From contig NZ_LT964739.1 in NCBI RefSeq assembly GCF_900240265.1, positions 951,819-1,015,818 on the forward strand: DNA of 64,000 nucleotides, read 5' to 3'. Source of the stretch: Galactobacillus timonensis. GTDB lineage: Bacteria; Bacillota_I; Bacilli_A; Erysipelotrichales; Erysipelotrichaceae. This document shows, in pieces, positions 18,564-26,549 of this stretch. The stretch's first letter is position 1. Each line of letters begins with the position of its first letter. The notes under the pieces are model-generated. The model made no database searches. It saw only the letters and a list, made by a program, of their open reading frames with translations, and had not been told where the DNA came from. Both the position numbers and the translations under genes were made by a program.

Positions 18564-19409
18564 TCAGATATGGACGTACCGGAACGGATCACCGGAGGCG
18601 ACGAAGTGAACCGGGATCTCTGGAAGGATCTGCGGGAGCCAGCTTTCGGCCATGTATTTCATGCCGGGTTCCTCGGCGTTGAAGTGGCCGAGCATGATAA
18701 TGGCCTTGGGCAGGTTCAACTGGGCAGAATCACGAATGTACTCGTTAAACGTATAGTCTGTGCATTCCAGGGTGATGGCGCAGTCGATGCTGTCGCCCTC
18801 AAACTGCTTGAGAATTTCATTGTCCGCCCGGCCGTCAACATGACCGACGATGCGCAGGCGCTGTACCCTGGTTTCGGGGTCGCCGACGATCCGGGTGCCG
18901 TTGAGATTAAATGTTTTTACCAGATGCTGGGCCAGCTGCAGTGCTGTTTCGCCATGGAAACTGTAATTGCTTGCGCGTACTGCATCGTCATGGACGATGT
19001 TTCCGTCCCATCCGGCTTCTTTGGCAAAACCATAGAAGATGCCGTCCACATACTGATGCGGCAGCAGCGGGACGCCGTTGTGGATATGATCATGGCAGCG
19101 CCAGACAGTAATGCCGTTGTCATTCAGCAGCTTCGCCTTTGCCTGGTAGGTGCGATTGTTCTGCAGCCAGTCCTGATGGTCGCCATGGTTCCAGAACAGG
19201 GCTTCGTGGGGAATGATCAGATTACATCCGAGTTGGGCAGCCTTGCGGATAATATCTGCCGAGGCAAAGCAGGTGGTGACGACGCCGGTGCATTCTTCAT
19301 CGGTATTGCCGAAAAGTACCTTGTCGCGGGTGGTAGCTTCGTCGATAACACCGTAGAAATTGCCGGCGCAGTAATCTTTAATGATCTGAATGACTTCACT
19401 CATCTTCAT
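18564..19409 (-). CDS. Nif3-like dinuclear metal centre protein
   Basis: A 281-residue protein of the Nif3/YqfO superfamily, toroidal hexamers with a two-metal site. Family features are NLIIPHEALFW near the N-terminus (metal-binding His), CHDHIHNG in the middle, and the C-terminal MLGHFNAEEPGMKYM, whose His and Glu complete the metal site. ATG at 19409 is chosen because AAAGAGG precedes it. The function is not established (suggested hydrolase or metal chaperone). It is monocistronic and convergent with the PTS operon. Confidence 0.8.
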   Translation of the reverse strand: MKMSEVIQIIKDYCAGNFYGVIDEATTRDKVLFGNTDEECTGVVTTCFASADIIRKAAQLGCNLIIPHEALFWNHGDHQDWLQNNRTYQAKAKLLNDNGITVWRCHDHIHNGVPLLPHQYVDGIFYGFAKEAGWDGNIVHDDAVRASNYSFHGETALQLAQHLVKTFNLNGTRIVGDPETRVQRLRIVGHVDGRADNEILKQFEGDSIDCAITLECTDYTFNEYIRDSAQLNLPKAIIMLGHFNAEEPGMKYMAESWLPQILPEIPVHFVASGDPFRYVHI

Positions 19410-19668
19410 AAGAAACCTCTTTCCAAAGCCGGTTATCTCGGCGGATGATTTACGCATGCACGCAGGCATATGGATATTTGATGCGAATCGTTTCTGCCTG
19501 TGTTTATTTTACAGGGTGGGATTCACCTGTTTCGCATAGGCATGTATTTGTTGCGGGGAGAAAATTGTCTGCAATATGAAAGGCCATAAATATATAGGCT
19601 TCTTTGCAGGAATGGTGCGAATGAATTTGGAAAGCCAAAGAAGCTGCTTTTAGCGAAGAAATGATTAT

Positions 19669-19869
19669 TCATTGGCTGTTTTCTTCGCCTTCTTCGTGCA
19701 GTGTTATCCTGTCGCCTGTGATCCAATAGTCGCAGATGCCGTCACGCAAGCATCCGTAGCAGTGCTTCCCCGGAAAAAGAAGAATGACAGGATTATTCAT
19801 GTCTTCGAAGGAACAGGGTCGGTTCCGGCCTGTGTTACTCGAAAGAAGAAATACACAGTATTGATTCAT
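19669..19869 (-). CDS. Possible small cysteine-containing protein (66 residues)
   Basis: An open frame between the Nif3-like gene and the alcohol dehydrogenase, on the opposite strand to the latter. It is hydrophilic, with a KHCYGCLRDGIC cluster of three cysteines followed by DYWITGDRITLHEEGEE. Codon use looks coding-like, but the ribosome-binding site (GAAGACGG) is weak and I recognise no family. The same frame is open further upstream, so the start is uncertain. It could be a gene remnant. The rest of 19410-19941 holds only the alcohol dehydrogenase promoter. Confidence 0.3.
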   Translation of the reverse strand: MNQYCVFLLSSNTGRNRPCSFEDMNNPVILLFPGKHCYGCLRDGICDYWITGDRITLHEEGEENSQ

Positions 19870-19886
19870 ACTGCCGTCTTCATCTT

Positions 19887-19915
19887 TTGCGTCACTATAC
19901 CCGCCGCCGTACAAT
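19887..19915 (+). promoter_or_regulatory. Promoter of the alcohol dehydrogenase gene
   Basis: TTGCGT, a 17-base spacer and TACAAT, 26 bases before the ATG, with AGGGG and GAGGG purine tracts between. Confidence 0.65.
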
Positions 19916-19941
19916 AAGGGGAGAATCGAGGGTAATTCATC

Positions 19942-21141
19942 ATGAATAACTTTGAATACTATGCACCGACAAGGGTTGTGTTCGGAAAGGGAACGGAAAG
20001 CGAAACCGGAAAACAGATCGCTGCCTATGGCGGTCATCATGTGCTGATTGTCTATGGCGGCGGCCATGCGGTACGCAGCGGTCTGCTGGATCGGGTGGAG
20101 GCATCTTTAAAGGAAGCGGGTCTGACGTTTGATGTGCTGGGCGGCGTGGTGCCGAATCCCCATCTTTCCAAGGTATATGAAGGCATCGAACTTGGAAAGA
20201 AGACGGGCGTTGATTTCCTGCTTGGCGTCGGTGGAGGAAGTGTCATTGATACGGCAAAGGCCATTGCCTATGGACTGGCGGAGCCGGAATATGACGTATG
20301 GGATCTGTATGACCGTAAGCGGAAGGCAAAAGCATGCCTGCCGGTTGGATGTGTACTGACCATCGCGGCCGCTGGAAGTGAGATGAGCGACAGCTCCGTT
20401 ATTACCAATGAAAAGACAGGTGAGAAGCGCGGGACGAACAGCGATCTGTGCCGCTGCCGCTTTGCCATCGAAAATCCCCAGCTGACAATGACACTGCCGG
20501 ATTATCAGACGATGGCCGGATGCGCCGACATGCAGATGCATACGATGGAGCGCTATTTCACGGGCAAGGGCAATATGGAGATTACCGATTCCATTGCTGA
20601 AGCCCTGATGCGCACTGTAAAGACCGAGACATTGATTCTTCACAAGGATCCGCAGAACTATGATGCCCGCGCCGAAGTGATGTGGGCCGGATCCCTGGCC
20701 CATAACAACATTACGGGCTGCGGAAACGGGGGCTTCGACTTCGCTTCCCATCGTCTGGAACATGAGCTTTCAGGCATGTTCGATGTGACGCACGGCGCTG
20801 GCCTCTGCGCAATCTGGGGGAGCTGGGCACGCTACGTATATAAGAACTGCATGCACCGGTTCGTAAAGTTTGCTGAGACGGTCCATGGCATCGCTCCGCA
20901 GGCAACGGATGAGGATACGGCTCTTCTTGGCATTGAGGCACAGGAAGACTTCTATCGCGCCATCGGGATGCCGACAAGTCTTCATGAGCTCGGCATCGAT
21001 CCAACGGATGCACAGATGAAGGAAATGGCCCGCCGCTGCGCCATTGCGGTCGGCGGCCAGATTGGATCTGCGATGGTTCTTCATGAGCCGGACATGTACA
21101 GAATCTACTGCATGGCCGCTGGAACAAAGCCGCAGCCCTGA
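19942..21141 (+). CDS. Iron-containing alcohol dehydrogenase (BDH/YqhD type)
   Basis: A 399-residue group III alcohol dehydrogenase that reduces aldehydes with NAD(P)H. The N-terminal nucleotide domain has YGGGHAVRSG (about residues 38-47) and GVGGGSVIDTAKAIAYG (about 95-110). The C-terminal metal domain has the iron ligands in DMQMH, HRLEHELSG and DVTHGAGLCAIWGSW. Length and order match butanol dehydrogenases (YqhD/YugJ), suggesting fermentative aldehyde reduction or aldehyde detoxification. It is monocistronic. An IS element is inserted ten bases after its stop. Confidence 0.92.
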   Translation: MNNFEYYAPTRVVFGKGTESETGKQIAAYGGHHVLIVYGGGHAVRSGLLDRVEASLKEAGLTFDVLGGVVPNPHLSKVYEGIELGKKTGVDFLLGVGGGSVIDTAKAIAYGLAEPEYDVWDLYDRKRKAKACLPVGCVLTIAAAGSEMSDSSVITNEKTGEKRGTNSDLCRCRFAIENPQLTMTLPDYQTMAGCADMQMHTMERYFTGKGNMEITDSIAEALMRTVKTETLILHKDPQNYDARAEVMWAGSLAHNNITGCGNGGFDFASHRLEHELSGMFDVTHGAGLCAIWGSWARYVYKNCMHRFVKFAETVHGIAPQATDEDTALLGIEAQEDFYRAIGMPTSLHELGIDPTDAQMKEMARRCAIAVGGQIGSAMVLHEPDMYRIYCMAAGTKPQP

Positions 21142-21151
21142 TTTGATGATG

Positions 21152-22549
21152 ATTGACACTCCCACAGCTAAAGCACGTGGGATTCTTGAGAAGTCTGATT
21201 GCTTACGCAATCCTTATTCTCAAAGGGCTTGCCAACAGCCCTCTACACAGTCCCTCAAAGCTGAGGTTCTGTTTACCTTTCTTTGCAATGTTGCACGCTC
21301 CGTTGATGTCTGCGTTAACGAGCGTGTTTTCTTTGGTACTGTACAATCCCCGTTTGATGCGTTTGCCTGAGAATGTACCGGCATACGGATGTTTTGTGTC
21401 GTACACCGGAATCGCGTCACCGTCTAAGAACGATGCCTTTGACGTGTAAGATTCTTCCGTTTCGATGTATGCAATGCCATATCGTTCGCACAGCGTTTTC
21501 AGATACGTGCGAAGCTGGTTAAACGGGATCTGAACAAACTTCTGATTATTCGCTTTGCCCATATTGACCGACTGTTTCTGGTCAACGCTGTGTCCGACAA
21601 TGAGCGTGCCGATATCATTGGCAATGCAGTAATCAACGATATGGCGTGCAGCCTTGTGCATGTAGTCTGTCACCTGCCGGTTACGCTTGTCTGTGATGCG
21701 GCTCATACGGGCTGTAAAGCCTTTGATATTCTGATGGTCTTTGATCGATGCGTAGTGTGCAATCTGCCTGTTGTACCACTGGTTGATTGATTTGAGCTTA
21801 CGTCCGTCAACGATGAAGGACGTCCCTGTGGTTGTTACACACGACGCAAGATTATCGAGCCCGACATCAATGGCTAATACATTGTCCGCATTCAGATTCT
21901 GCGGCTCTTCTTCCTGTTCGTAGCAGTACTGAATCTTCAGTGCCTTGCCGTTCAGAACGGGCACGATGCGTACTTCAGCGATGTGCCTGCCTGAAATTCT
22001 TTCAGGTACCGGAATACGTATGGAATCCAGATCCGGATGCTGCTTTGAAAACGTACGACTCATCGGAACGATCAGATTGCCGTTTCTGATGTTGATTGCG
22101 TTCGTTGACAATACCAGCAGATACTTTCCGCCTTTCGTGCGGTAGTGTGGAATGCGCACTTTCTTGTCGTAGCTGCCGGACTTCTTCTTATTAAGCAGCG
22201 CAAAGAAAGACCGGAAGGCATGATCGCACGTCCGCAGGATCTGCTGAGAAATGCCGGCCTGCAGCAGCTTGTAATTATCATTATCTTTGCAAAGATGGTA
22301 GTTCTCTTCATACCGCAGATACTTGTTCGTCGCAAAGAAATACTGACGGATCTGATACAGTCCAACGTTGTACAGATTGTTGGCATACGAGCACATCTCA
22401 AGGATCGCTTCGTACTGGTCCTTCGGCAGATGCCGAATGTAGTTTGTCTGCGTCAGATACATGACTTCACCTCCTTTCCGCTTAAATTATACGGTAACAG
22501 TGGCCTTTCATTCCAATGCTGAAGCACATGGGTTTTTCCGGCCGTTTTT
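21152..22549 (-). mobile_element. tnpB-only IS200/IS605-family element, copy 1
   Basis: A 1398-base element defined by comparison with copy 2 at 36027-37424, from which it differs by scattered substitutions. It has no tnpA. The right end (low coordinates) has a TCCCAC/GTGGGA hairpin and a nested TTGAGAA...GATTGC/GCAATC...TTCTCAA structure. The left end carries a CCGGCCG-rich stretch and a T tract (A tract on the transcribed strand). The left flank on the minus strand ends TTTATA. It lies between the alcohol dehydrogenase and the terminator of the next unit, so it breaks no gene. Confidence 0.85.
21203..22462 (-). CDS. tnpB: TnpB-like nuclease, zinc-finger-less clade, copy 1
   Basis: A 419-residue IS605 OrfB-family protein. 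The first RuvC motif is AIDVGLDNLAS and the last is VNADINGACNI. The middle region has GHSVDQKQSVNMGK and ETEESYTSKASFLDGD, where other TnpBs carry the Glu motif and the zinc ribbon; no cysteine pairs occur there. It starts after GGAAAGGAGG. It differs from the copy at 36078 by five residues. With no tnpA in the element, transposition would need a transposase in trans. Confidence 0.9.
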   Translation of the reverse strand: MYLTQTNYIRHLPKDQYEAILEMCSYANNLYNVGLYQIRQYFFATNKYLRYEENYHLCKDNDNYKLLQAGISQQILRTCDHAFRSFFALLNKKKSGSYDKKVRIPHYRTKGGKYLLVLSTNAINIRNGNLIVPMSRTFSKQHPDLDSIRIPVPERISGRHIAEVRIVPVLNGKALKIQYCYEQEEEPQNLNADNVLAIDVGLDNLASCVTTTGTSFIVDGRKLKSINQWYNRQIAHYASIKDHQNIKGFTARMSRITDKRNRQVTDYMHKAARHIVDYCIANDIGTLIVGHSVDQKQSVNMGKANNQKFVQIPFNQLRTYLKTLCERYGIAYIETEESYTSKASFLDGDAIPVYDTKHPYAGTFSGKRIKRGLYSTKENTLVNADINGACNIAKKGKQNLSFEGLCRGLLASPLRIRIA

Positions 22550-22556
22550 TATAAAG

Positions 22557-22592
22557 AAAACGGCCCTTCCTGCTGTCAGGAAGGGTCGTTTT
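22557..22592 (-). terminator. Terminator overlapping the end of the 98-residue gene
   Basis: On the minus strand AAAACGaCCCTTCCT pairs with AGGAAGGGcCGTTTT, followed by CTTT. It contains the last codons of the gene ending at 22576. IS copy 1 is inserted seven bases beyond it. Confidence 0.8.
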
Positions 22593-22872
22593 GGTCCGGA
22601 TCATCTTCGATGTCATGCTGTAACATGTACTCATTGATTCGGGAGTTGTAGTATTCGCTCTTCTTCTTGCGAATGATGCGGTCGCGGTCCTCCAGAATTG
22701 CCAGCGCCTCATCGACGATGTCTTCGATGGAGGGGTTCTTTGCCTGATAGAGATAGCCGTTGAGGCGGTGGATGGTGTAGTCGGTCTGCAGCAGTTTAAT
22801 GAGCTCTGCTGCAAACTGTTCCGGATAGCCCATGCGTGCAAGGCTGCGGATGAGTCGCTCACGTTCATTCAT
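22576..22872 (-). CDS. Uncharacterised 98-residue helical protein
   Basis: A small charged protein coupled to the NUDIX gene: its ATG overlaps the NUDIX stop (ATGA). The first half (MNERERLIRSLARMGYPEQFAAELIKLLQ; shorter motif GYPEQFAAEL) resembles a compact helical domain. The second half is rich in charged residues, with DRDRIIRKKKSEYYNSRI, and the tail is acidic (DDPDQNDPS). I do not recognise the family. The coupling suggests a role linked to the NUDIX hydrolase, but that is inference. Confidence 0.65.
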   Translation of the reverse strand: MNERERLIRSLARMGYPEQFAAELIKLLQTDYTIHRLNGYLYQAKNPSIEDIVDEALAILEDRDRIIRKKKSEYYNSRINEYMLQHDIEDDPDQNDPS

Positions 22873-23273
22873 AGGAAGTCCGTTTCCCTGAGCTTTTCTA
22901 CGACCGCTCTGTCTGCCGGCAGCCAGTCGACGCTGTCGATATTCTCTCTGTTCAGCCAGCGTGCATCTTCCGCTTCCAGCAGCTTCAGATGGCCGTCGAT
23001 GAGACGGCAGATCCAGCACTCCATCGATAGATGAAAGCCGGGATAGTCCATCTCAACTGTTGTCAGAAGCCGGAGGGGTTCCACGGTTGATGCGAGCTCC
23101 TCTTTGATTTCGCGAACCACAGCAGTATCTCCGGTTTCGTTTTTCTCAATCTTTCCGCCCGGAAATTCCCAGCCGTCCTTGAAGTCGCCATAGCCGCGCT
23201 GCGTCGCAAATACCTGCCGGTCATGGATGATGATGGCGGTTGCTACGCGGACTGTCTTTCTGTTTTCGCTCAT
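22869..23273 (-). CDS. MutT-type NUDIX hydrolase
   Basis: A 134-residue NUDIX protein of the (deoxy)nucleoside triphosphate pyrophosphohydrolase type. The NUDIX box begins GGKIEKNE and ends REIKEEL (about residues 38-59), with all metal-binding glutamates present. The N-terminal VATAIIIHDRQVFATQRG and the C-terminal EDARWL are typical of MutT-like enzymes that sanitise oxidised nucleotides such as 8-oxo-dGTP. The start at 23273 (MSENRKT) is preferred over an upstream ATG that lies inside the previous gene. Coupled to genes on both sides. Confidence 0.88.
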   Translation of the reverse strand: MSENRKTVRVATAIIIHDRQVFATQRGYGDFKDGWEFPGGKIEKNETGDTAVVREIKEELASTVEPLRLLTTVEMDYPGFHLSMECWICRLIDGHLKLLEAEDARWLNRENIDSVDWLPADRAVVEKLRETDFL

Positions 23274-23280
23274 AGGGCTA

Positions 23281-23970
23281 TCATAGCATTGCGTCTGCTG
23301 CATCGTTGTTCAGCATGAGCAGGAACGCAATCACAAGCAATCCGCTGCAGATCCAGATCATCGCATGATTTAAAGATGCCGCAAGACAGCTTCCAAGTCC
23401 CGCACCAAGCGCAAAGGTAACGATGACGCCGAAGTAGTGTCCGCACTGGATCAGCTTTTCATGTTCATGGGTGCGCAGATAGATGGACAGCGCCTCCATG
23501 CCTGCACGCAGATTGCCGATGCACATGGTGCTGGCATAGCCGTAGCCGGATATTTTCCGGAAAGCTTCCACCTGCATCGCACAGCAGAAGGAAGTCAGGG
23601 CATTTGCCGCAAGATCTGCCCCCGAGGACATGAAACCGACAAGGACAAGGACCAGTGCCTCCAGTATCACCACAACCTGTCGCCAATGGATCCGCCCGGT
23701 CCCTGCAAATGAGGCATGGATCCGCTCCGCTGCGACAATTCCTGCCGCAAAGGCAAGAAGCGGGATGAGGTAGCGCAGGCCTCCGGCCGGGTCTTTTGAA
23801 AAGAAATGCTGACTCATCAGCACGATGTTTCCCGTCTGCGCATTGGCAAAGACCTTGCCGCGCACAAAATAGGAGTAGGCATCCTGCATCCCGCCGGACA
23901 GGGTAAGAAAGAACACGGTAATCGGCGCTTCCGACATCTGCACCGACGGATTGAACAAACGTTTTTTCAT
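23281..23970 (-). CDS. DUF1275 (YoaK-family) membrane protein
   Basis: A 229-residue integral membrane protein with six predicted helices. The N-terminal half has the family motif SGGMQDAYSYFVRGKVFANAQTGN (residues about 25-48; short core FANAQTGN), and later CAMQVEAFRK and ASTMCIGNLRAG. Members are widespread with no proven function; transport has been suggested. First gene of a three-gene unit with the NUDIX and 98-residue genes. Divergent from the amidotransferase-ABC operon. Confidence 0.85.
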   Translation of the reverse strand: MKKRLFNPSVQMSEAPITVFFLTLSGGMQDAYSYFVRGKVFANAQTGNIVLMSQHFFSKDPAGGLRYLIPLLAFAAGIVAAERIHASFAGTGRIHWRQVVVILEALVLVLVGFMSSGADLAANALTSFCCAMQVEAFRKISGYGYASTMCIGNLRAGMEALSIYLRTHEHEKLIQCGHYFGVIVTFALGAGLGSCLAASLNHAMIWICSGLLVIAFLLMLNNDAADAML

Positions 23971-24132
23971 TGTGAGCTCTCGTTTCCGAAGACCAACTAT
24001 AGATGACTGCCGCAATTGACGCAAGAAGAATGTGCGGCGGTGCCGACAATTGTTTATTCATAATTTACATTTCCAGTCTGTCCATCGCTTCGGCTGAAAT
24101 GTACTATGAAAAGAGTTAAAAGGGGTAAACAT

Positions 24133-24813
24133 ATGCGCGCAGCGATTATTGAAGATATGAATGGTTACGGCATCGTGAACTATATTCAGGCAATCAGCCA
24201 GGAGGGACTCGATGTCGTACTGACCATGGACCCGGAAGAAGTAAGAAAATGCGACGCCGTCCTGATTCCGGGCGGCCTGGACGTCGATCCTTCGCTGTAT
24301 CACGAAGAGATGAACGGCACTCAGAAGACGGATCCCGAGCGGGACAAGGCTGATTTTGCGGCCCTGAAGGTGGCTGTTGAAAAGAGGATGCCCGTCTTTG
24401 GGATCTGCCGCGGCATCCAGAGTATCAACGTCTATTTCGGCGGTTCTCTGATTCAGGATGTGCCGACGCAGGTACAGCATCCATTGATGCACCATGGACC
24501 GGAGGAGCCGGTGGAGATCGAGGCTGTTCACCCCATCCGGGTGGAGCGTGACAGTTTCCTGTACCGTGCCTATGGGCAGGATACGTTGACAGTAAATTCC
24601 TATCATCATCAGGCAGTAAAGACTATGGCCGACGACTTCCGCCTTGCGGCATCGACGTCGGATGGTGTTATTGAAGCGATGGAGCATAAGGAGCTTCCGA
24701 TCATTGCGGTACAGTTCCATCCTGAAAAGGCTGCGTTTGCCAACCGCCACGAAGGATGTGTATCCGGCGACGAGCTGTTTCACTACTTTGCTCGAATGGT
24801 ACAGGGGAAATGA
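24133..24813 (+). CDS. Class I glutamine amidotransferase-like hydrolase (peptidase C26)
   Basis: A 226-residue protein of the gamma-glutamyl-GABA hydrolase (PuuD-like) family. The nucleophile is Cys92 in FGICRGIQ, and the His-Glu pair is in QFHPEK. The N-terminal PGGLDVDPSLY motif is typical. It hydrolyses gamma-glutamyl amide bonds in small molecules; the true substrate is unknown. The stop overlaps the start of the ABC gene that follows (ATGA), linking hydrolysis to export or import by this ABC pair. It has an AAAGGGG ribosome-binding site. Confidence 0.88.
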   Translation: MRAAIIEDMNGYGIVNYIQAISQEGLDVVLTMDPEEVRKCDAVLIPGGLDVDPSLYHEEMNGTQKTDPERDKADFAALKVAVEKRMPVFGICRGIQSINVYFGGSLIQDVPTQVQHPLMHHGPEEPVEIEAVHPIRVERDSFLYRAYGQDTLTVNSYHHQAVKTMADDFRLAASTSDGVIEAMEHKELPIIAVQFHPEKAAFANRHEGCVSGDELFHYFARMVQGK

Positions 24814-26549
24814 AAGCGAAGAAGAAATATACGGAAGCGGATCTGTTCTTCTATATCCGCAAGGAGAAGAAACTTCTCGTCTACATTACGATTTCCGGCA
24901 TCCTCTACAACGTCGGCATGGGAGCGGGACCCTGGTTTGAGGGACAGCTTGCCCAGGCACTGGCCGATATCCTGCAGGGAAACAGGATGGCAATGTTCAT
25001 GGTTCGGCTGGCCATCGTGTATGCGGTGGTGATTTTCATTGTGCAGCTGTGCCGGTACTGGAAGCGTCTGTATGTACGCCGCTTTGCCAATGACATGAAC
25101 CGGGACATGAAGGCGGTTCTCTACCGCTCGCTTCTGCAGCAGGAGACGTCGGACCATCCGGATGAAGGAACGGGACAGCTGCTGACCAAGGCGGTTGCCG
25201 ATGTGGATGCATGCGTCGAAGGCGTACGCAAATTTGTGACTGAAATCTTTGATACGGGCGTTGCGATGGCTGTATATATCGTGATGCTGGTGGGCTATGA
25301 CTGGCGGCTGGCGCTTCTTTCGCTTCTCTTTCCGCCCCTTGCCTATTTTCTTGCCGCAAAGCTCAGAACTGTTGTGACCAGAGCGAGTGCCGCGGCGAAG
25401 GAAAGTGAAGGAACCCTCAACGGCCATACGCTGGACCGTCTCACCAATGCGGTCACCTACCGTGTCTACGGTCAGGAAACCAATCAGAATGCCCGCTACG
25501 AAGAGGCGCTGAACGACTATGAGAAGAAGTCGGCTGTCGCCAACATTCTTTCCACATCCATGGAGCCGCTGTATTACAGCGTATCGATGCTCAGCGTCAT
25601 CTTCATCCTTTACTTCGGTGCGAAGAATGTGATGGGGACCGGCTGGTCCCCCTGGAACATTGCGTCCTTCACGACCTTTCTTGCATGCTTTACGAAGCTG
25701 GCAAAGAAATCATCGACAGCGGCGAAGCTGTTCAACTCCGTGCAGAAGGCGCAGGTATCCTGGGTCCGCATTCATCCGCTGATGAAGCCGACGCAGCTGC
25801 CGGAGCCGGGAATTCCGACGGATTCCGCCGATCTCAAGGTGTCCCATGTTACATTTCATTATCCCGATGGACCGGTGCTGCTGTCGGATGTGAGCTTCAC
25901 AGCTCATCCGGGCCAGATCATCGGCGTCACCGGCGCTGTCGCTTCGGGCAAGTCGACGCTCGGCAGGCTGTTTCTGGAAGAATCCCCCTATGAAGGTTCG
26001 ATCACCTTTGACGGCGTTGAGCTGCGTACTTTGAAAGAGGATGCGTCGAAGTTCGTCATCGGCTATATGGGCCATGATCCCCAACTGTTCAGTGCCACGA
26101 TCGAGGAGAATATCCGTCTTGGCAAAGAGGGGCCTTTGGATGAGGTGCTTTCCGACGTGTGCATGGATGAAGATCTCAAGACGTTCCAGAACGGACTTCA
26201 GACGCGGCTGGGAACCGGCGGTGTCCGTCTGTCCGGCGGCCAGCAGTCACGGGTCGCTCTAGCACGGGCGCTGTTCCATGATTCACCGGTCCTGGTGCTG
26301 GATGATCCGCTTTCGGCCGTCGATCCAAAGACGGAGGAGACGGTATTCCGCAATCTGCGGAACCACTGCCGGGGTAGAATCATCCTTCTGATTTCTCATC
26401 GCCTGTCTCTGTTTCCAAAGATGGATCAGGTTCTGTTTGTCAAAGACGGCAGGGTGGAAGTATCAACCCATGAGCGGCTGATGGAGCAGGAGCCGCAGTA
26501 TCGTCATCTGGTGGAGATGCAGTCGAAGGGCGGTGATCTCGATGCGTAA
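24810..26549 (+). CDS. ABC exporter half-transporter, degenerate ATP site
   Basis: A 579-residue half-transporter. The membrane domain (about residues 20-320) comes first, then the ATPase domain with Walker A GAVASGKST, signature LSGGQQSR and Walker B VLVLDD. As in the left-edge transporter, Asp replaces the catalytic Glu, which marks the inactive site of a heterodimer. The ATG overlaps the amidotransferase stop. Its 3' end overlaps the next half-transporter by eight bases. The pair probably forms an exporter; substrate unknown, possibly related to the coupled hydrolase. Confidence 0.9.
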   Translation: MKAKKKYTEADLFFYIRKEKKLLVYITISGILYNVGMGAGPWFEGQLAQALADILQGNRMAMFMVRLAIVYAVVIFIVQLCRYWKRLYVRRFANDMNRDMKAVLYRSLLQQETSDHPDEGTGQLLTKAVADVDACVEGVRKFVTEIFDTGVAMAVYIVMLVGYDWRLALLSLLFPPLAYFLAAKLRTVVTRASAAAKESEGTLNGHTLDRLTNAVTYRVYGQETNQNARYEEALNDYEKKSAVANILSTSMEPLYYSVSMLSVIFILYFGAKNVMGTGWSPWNIASFTTFLACFTKLAKKSSTAAKLFNSVQKAQVSWVRIHPLMKPTQLPEPGIPTDSADLKVSHVTFHYPDGPVLLSDVSFTAHPGQIIGVTGAVASGKSTLGRLFLEESPYEGSITFDGVELRTLKEDASKFVIGYMGHDPQLFSATIEENIRLGKEGPLDEVLSDVCMDEDLKTFQNGLQTRLGTGGVRLSGGQQSRVALARALFHDSPVLVLDDPLSAVDPKTEETVFRNLRNHCRGRIILLISHRLSLFPKMDQVLFVKDGRVEVSTHERLMEQEPQYRHLVEMQSKGGDLDA

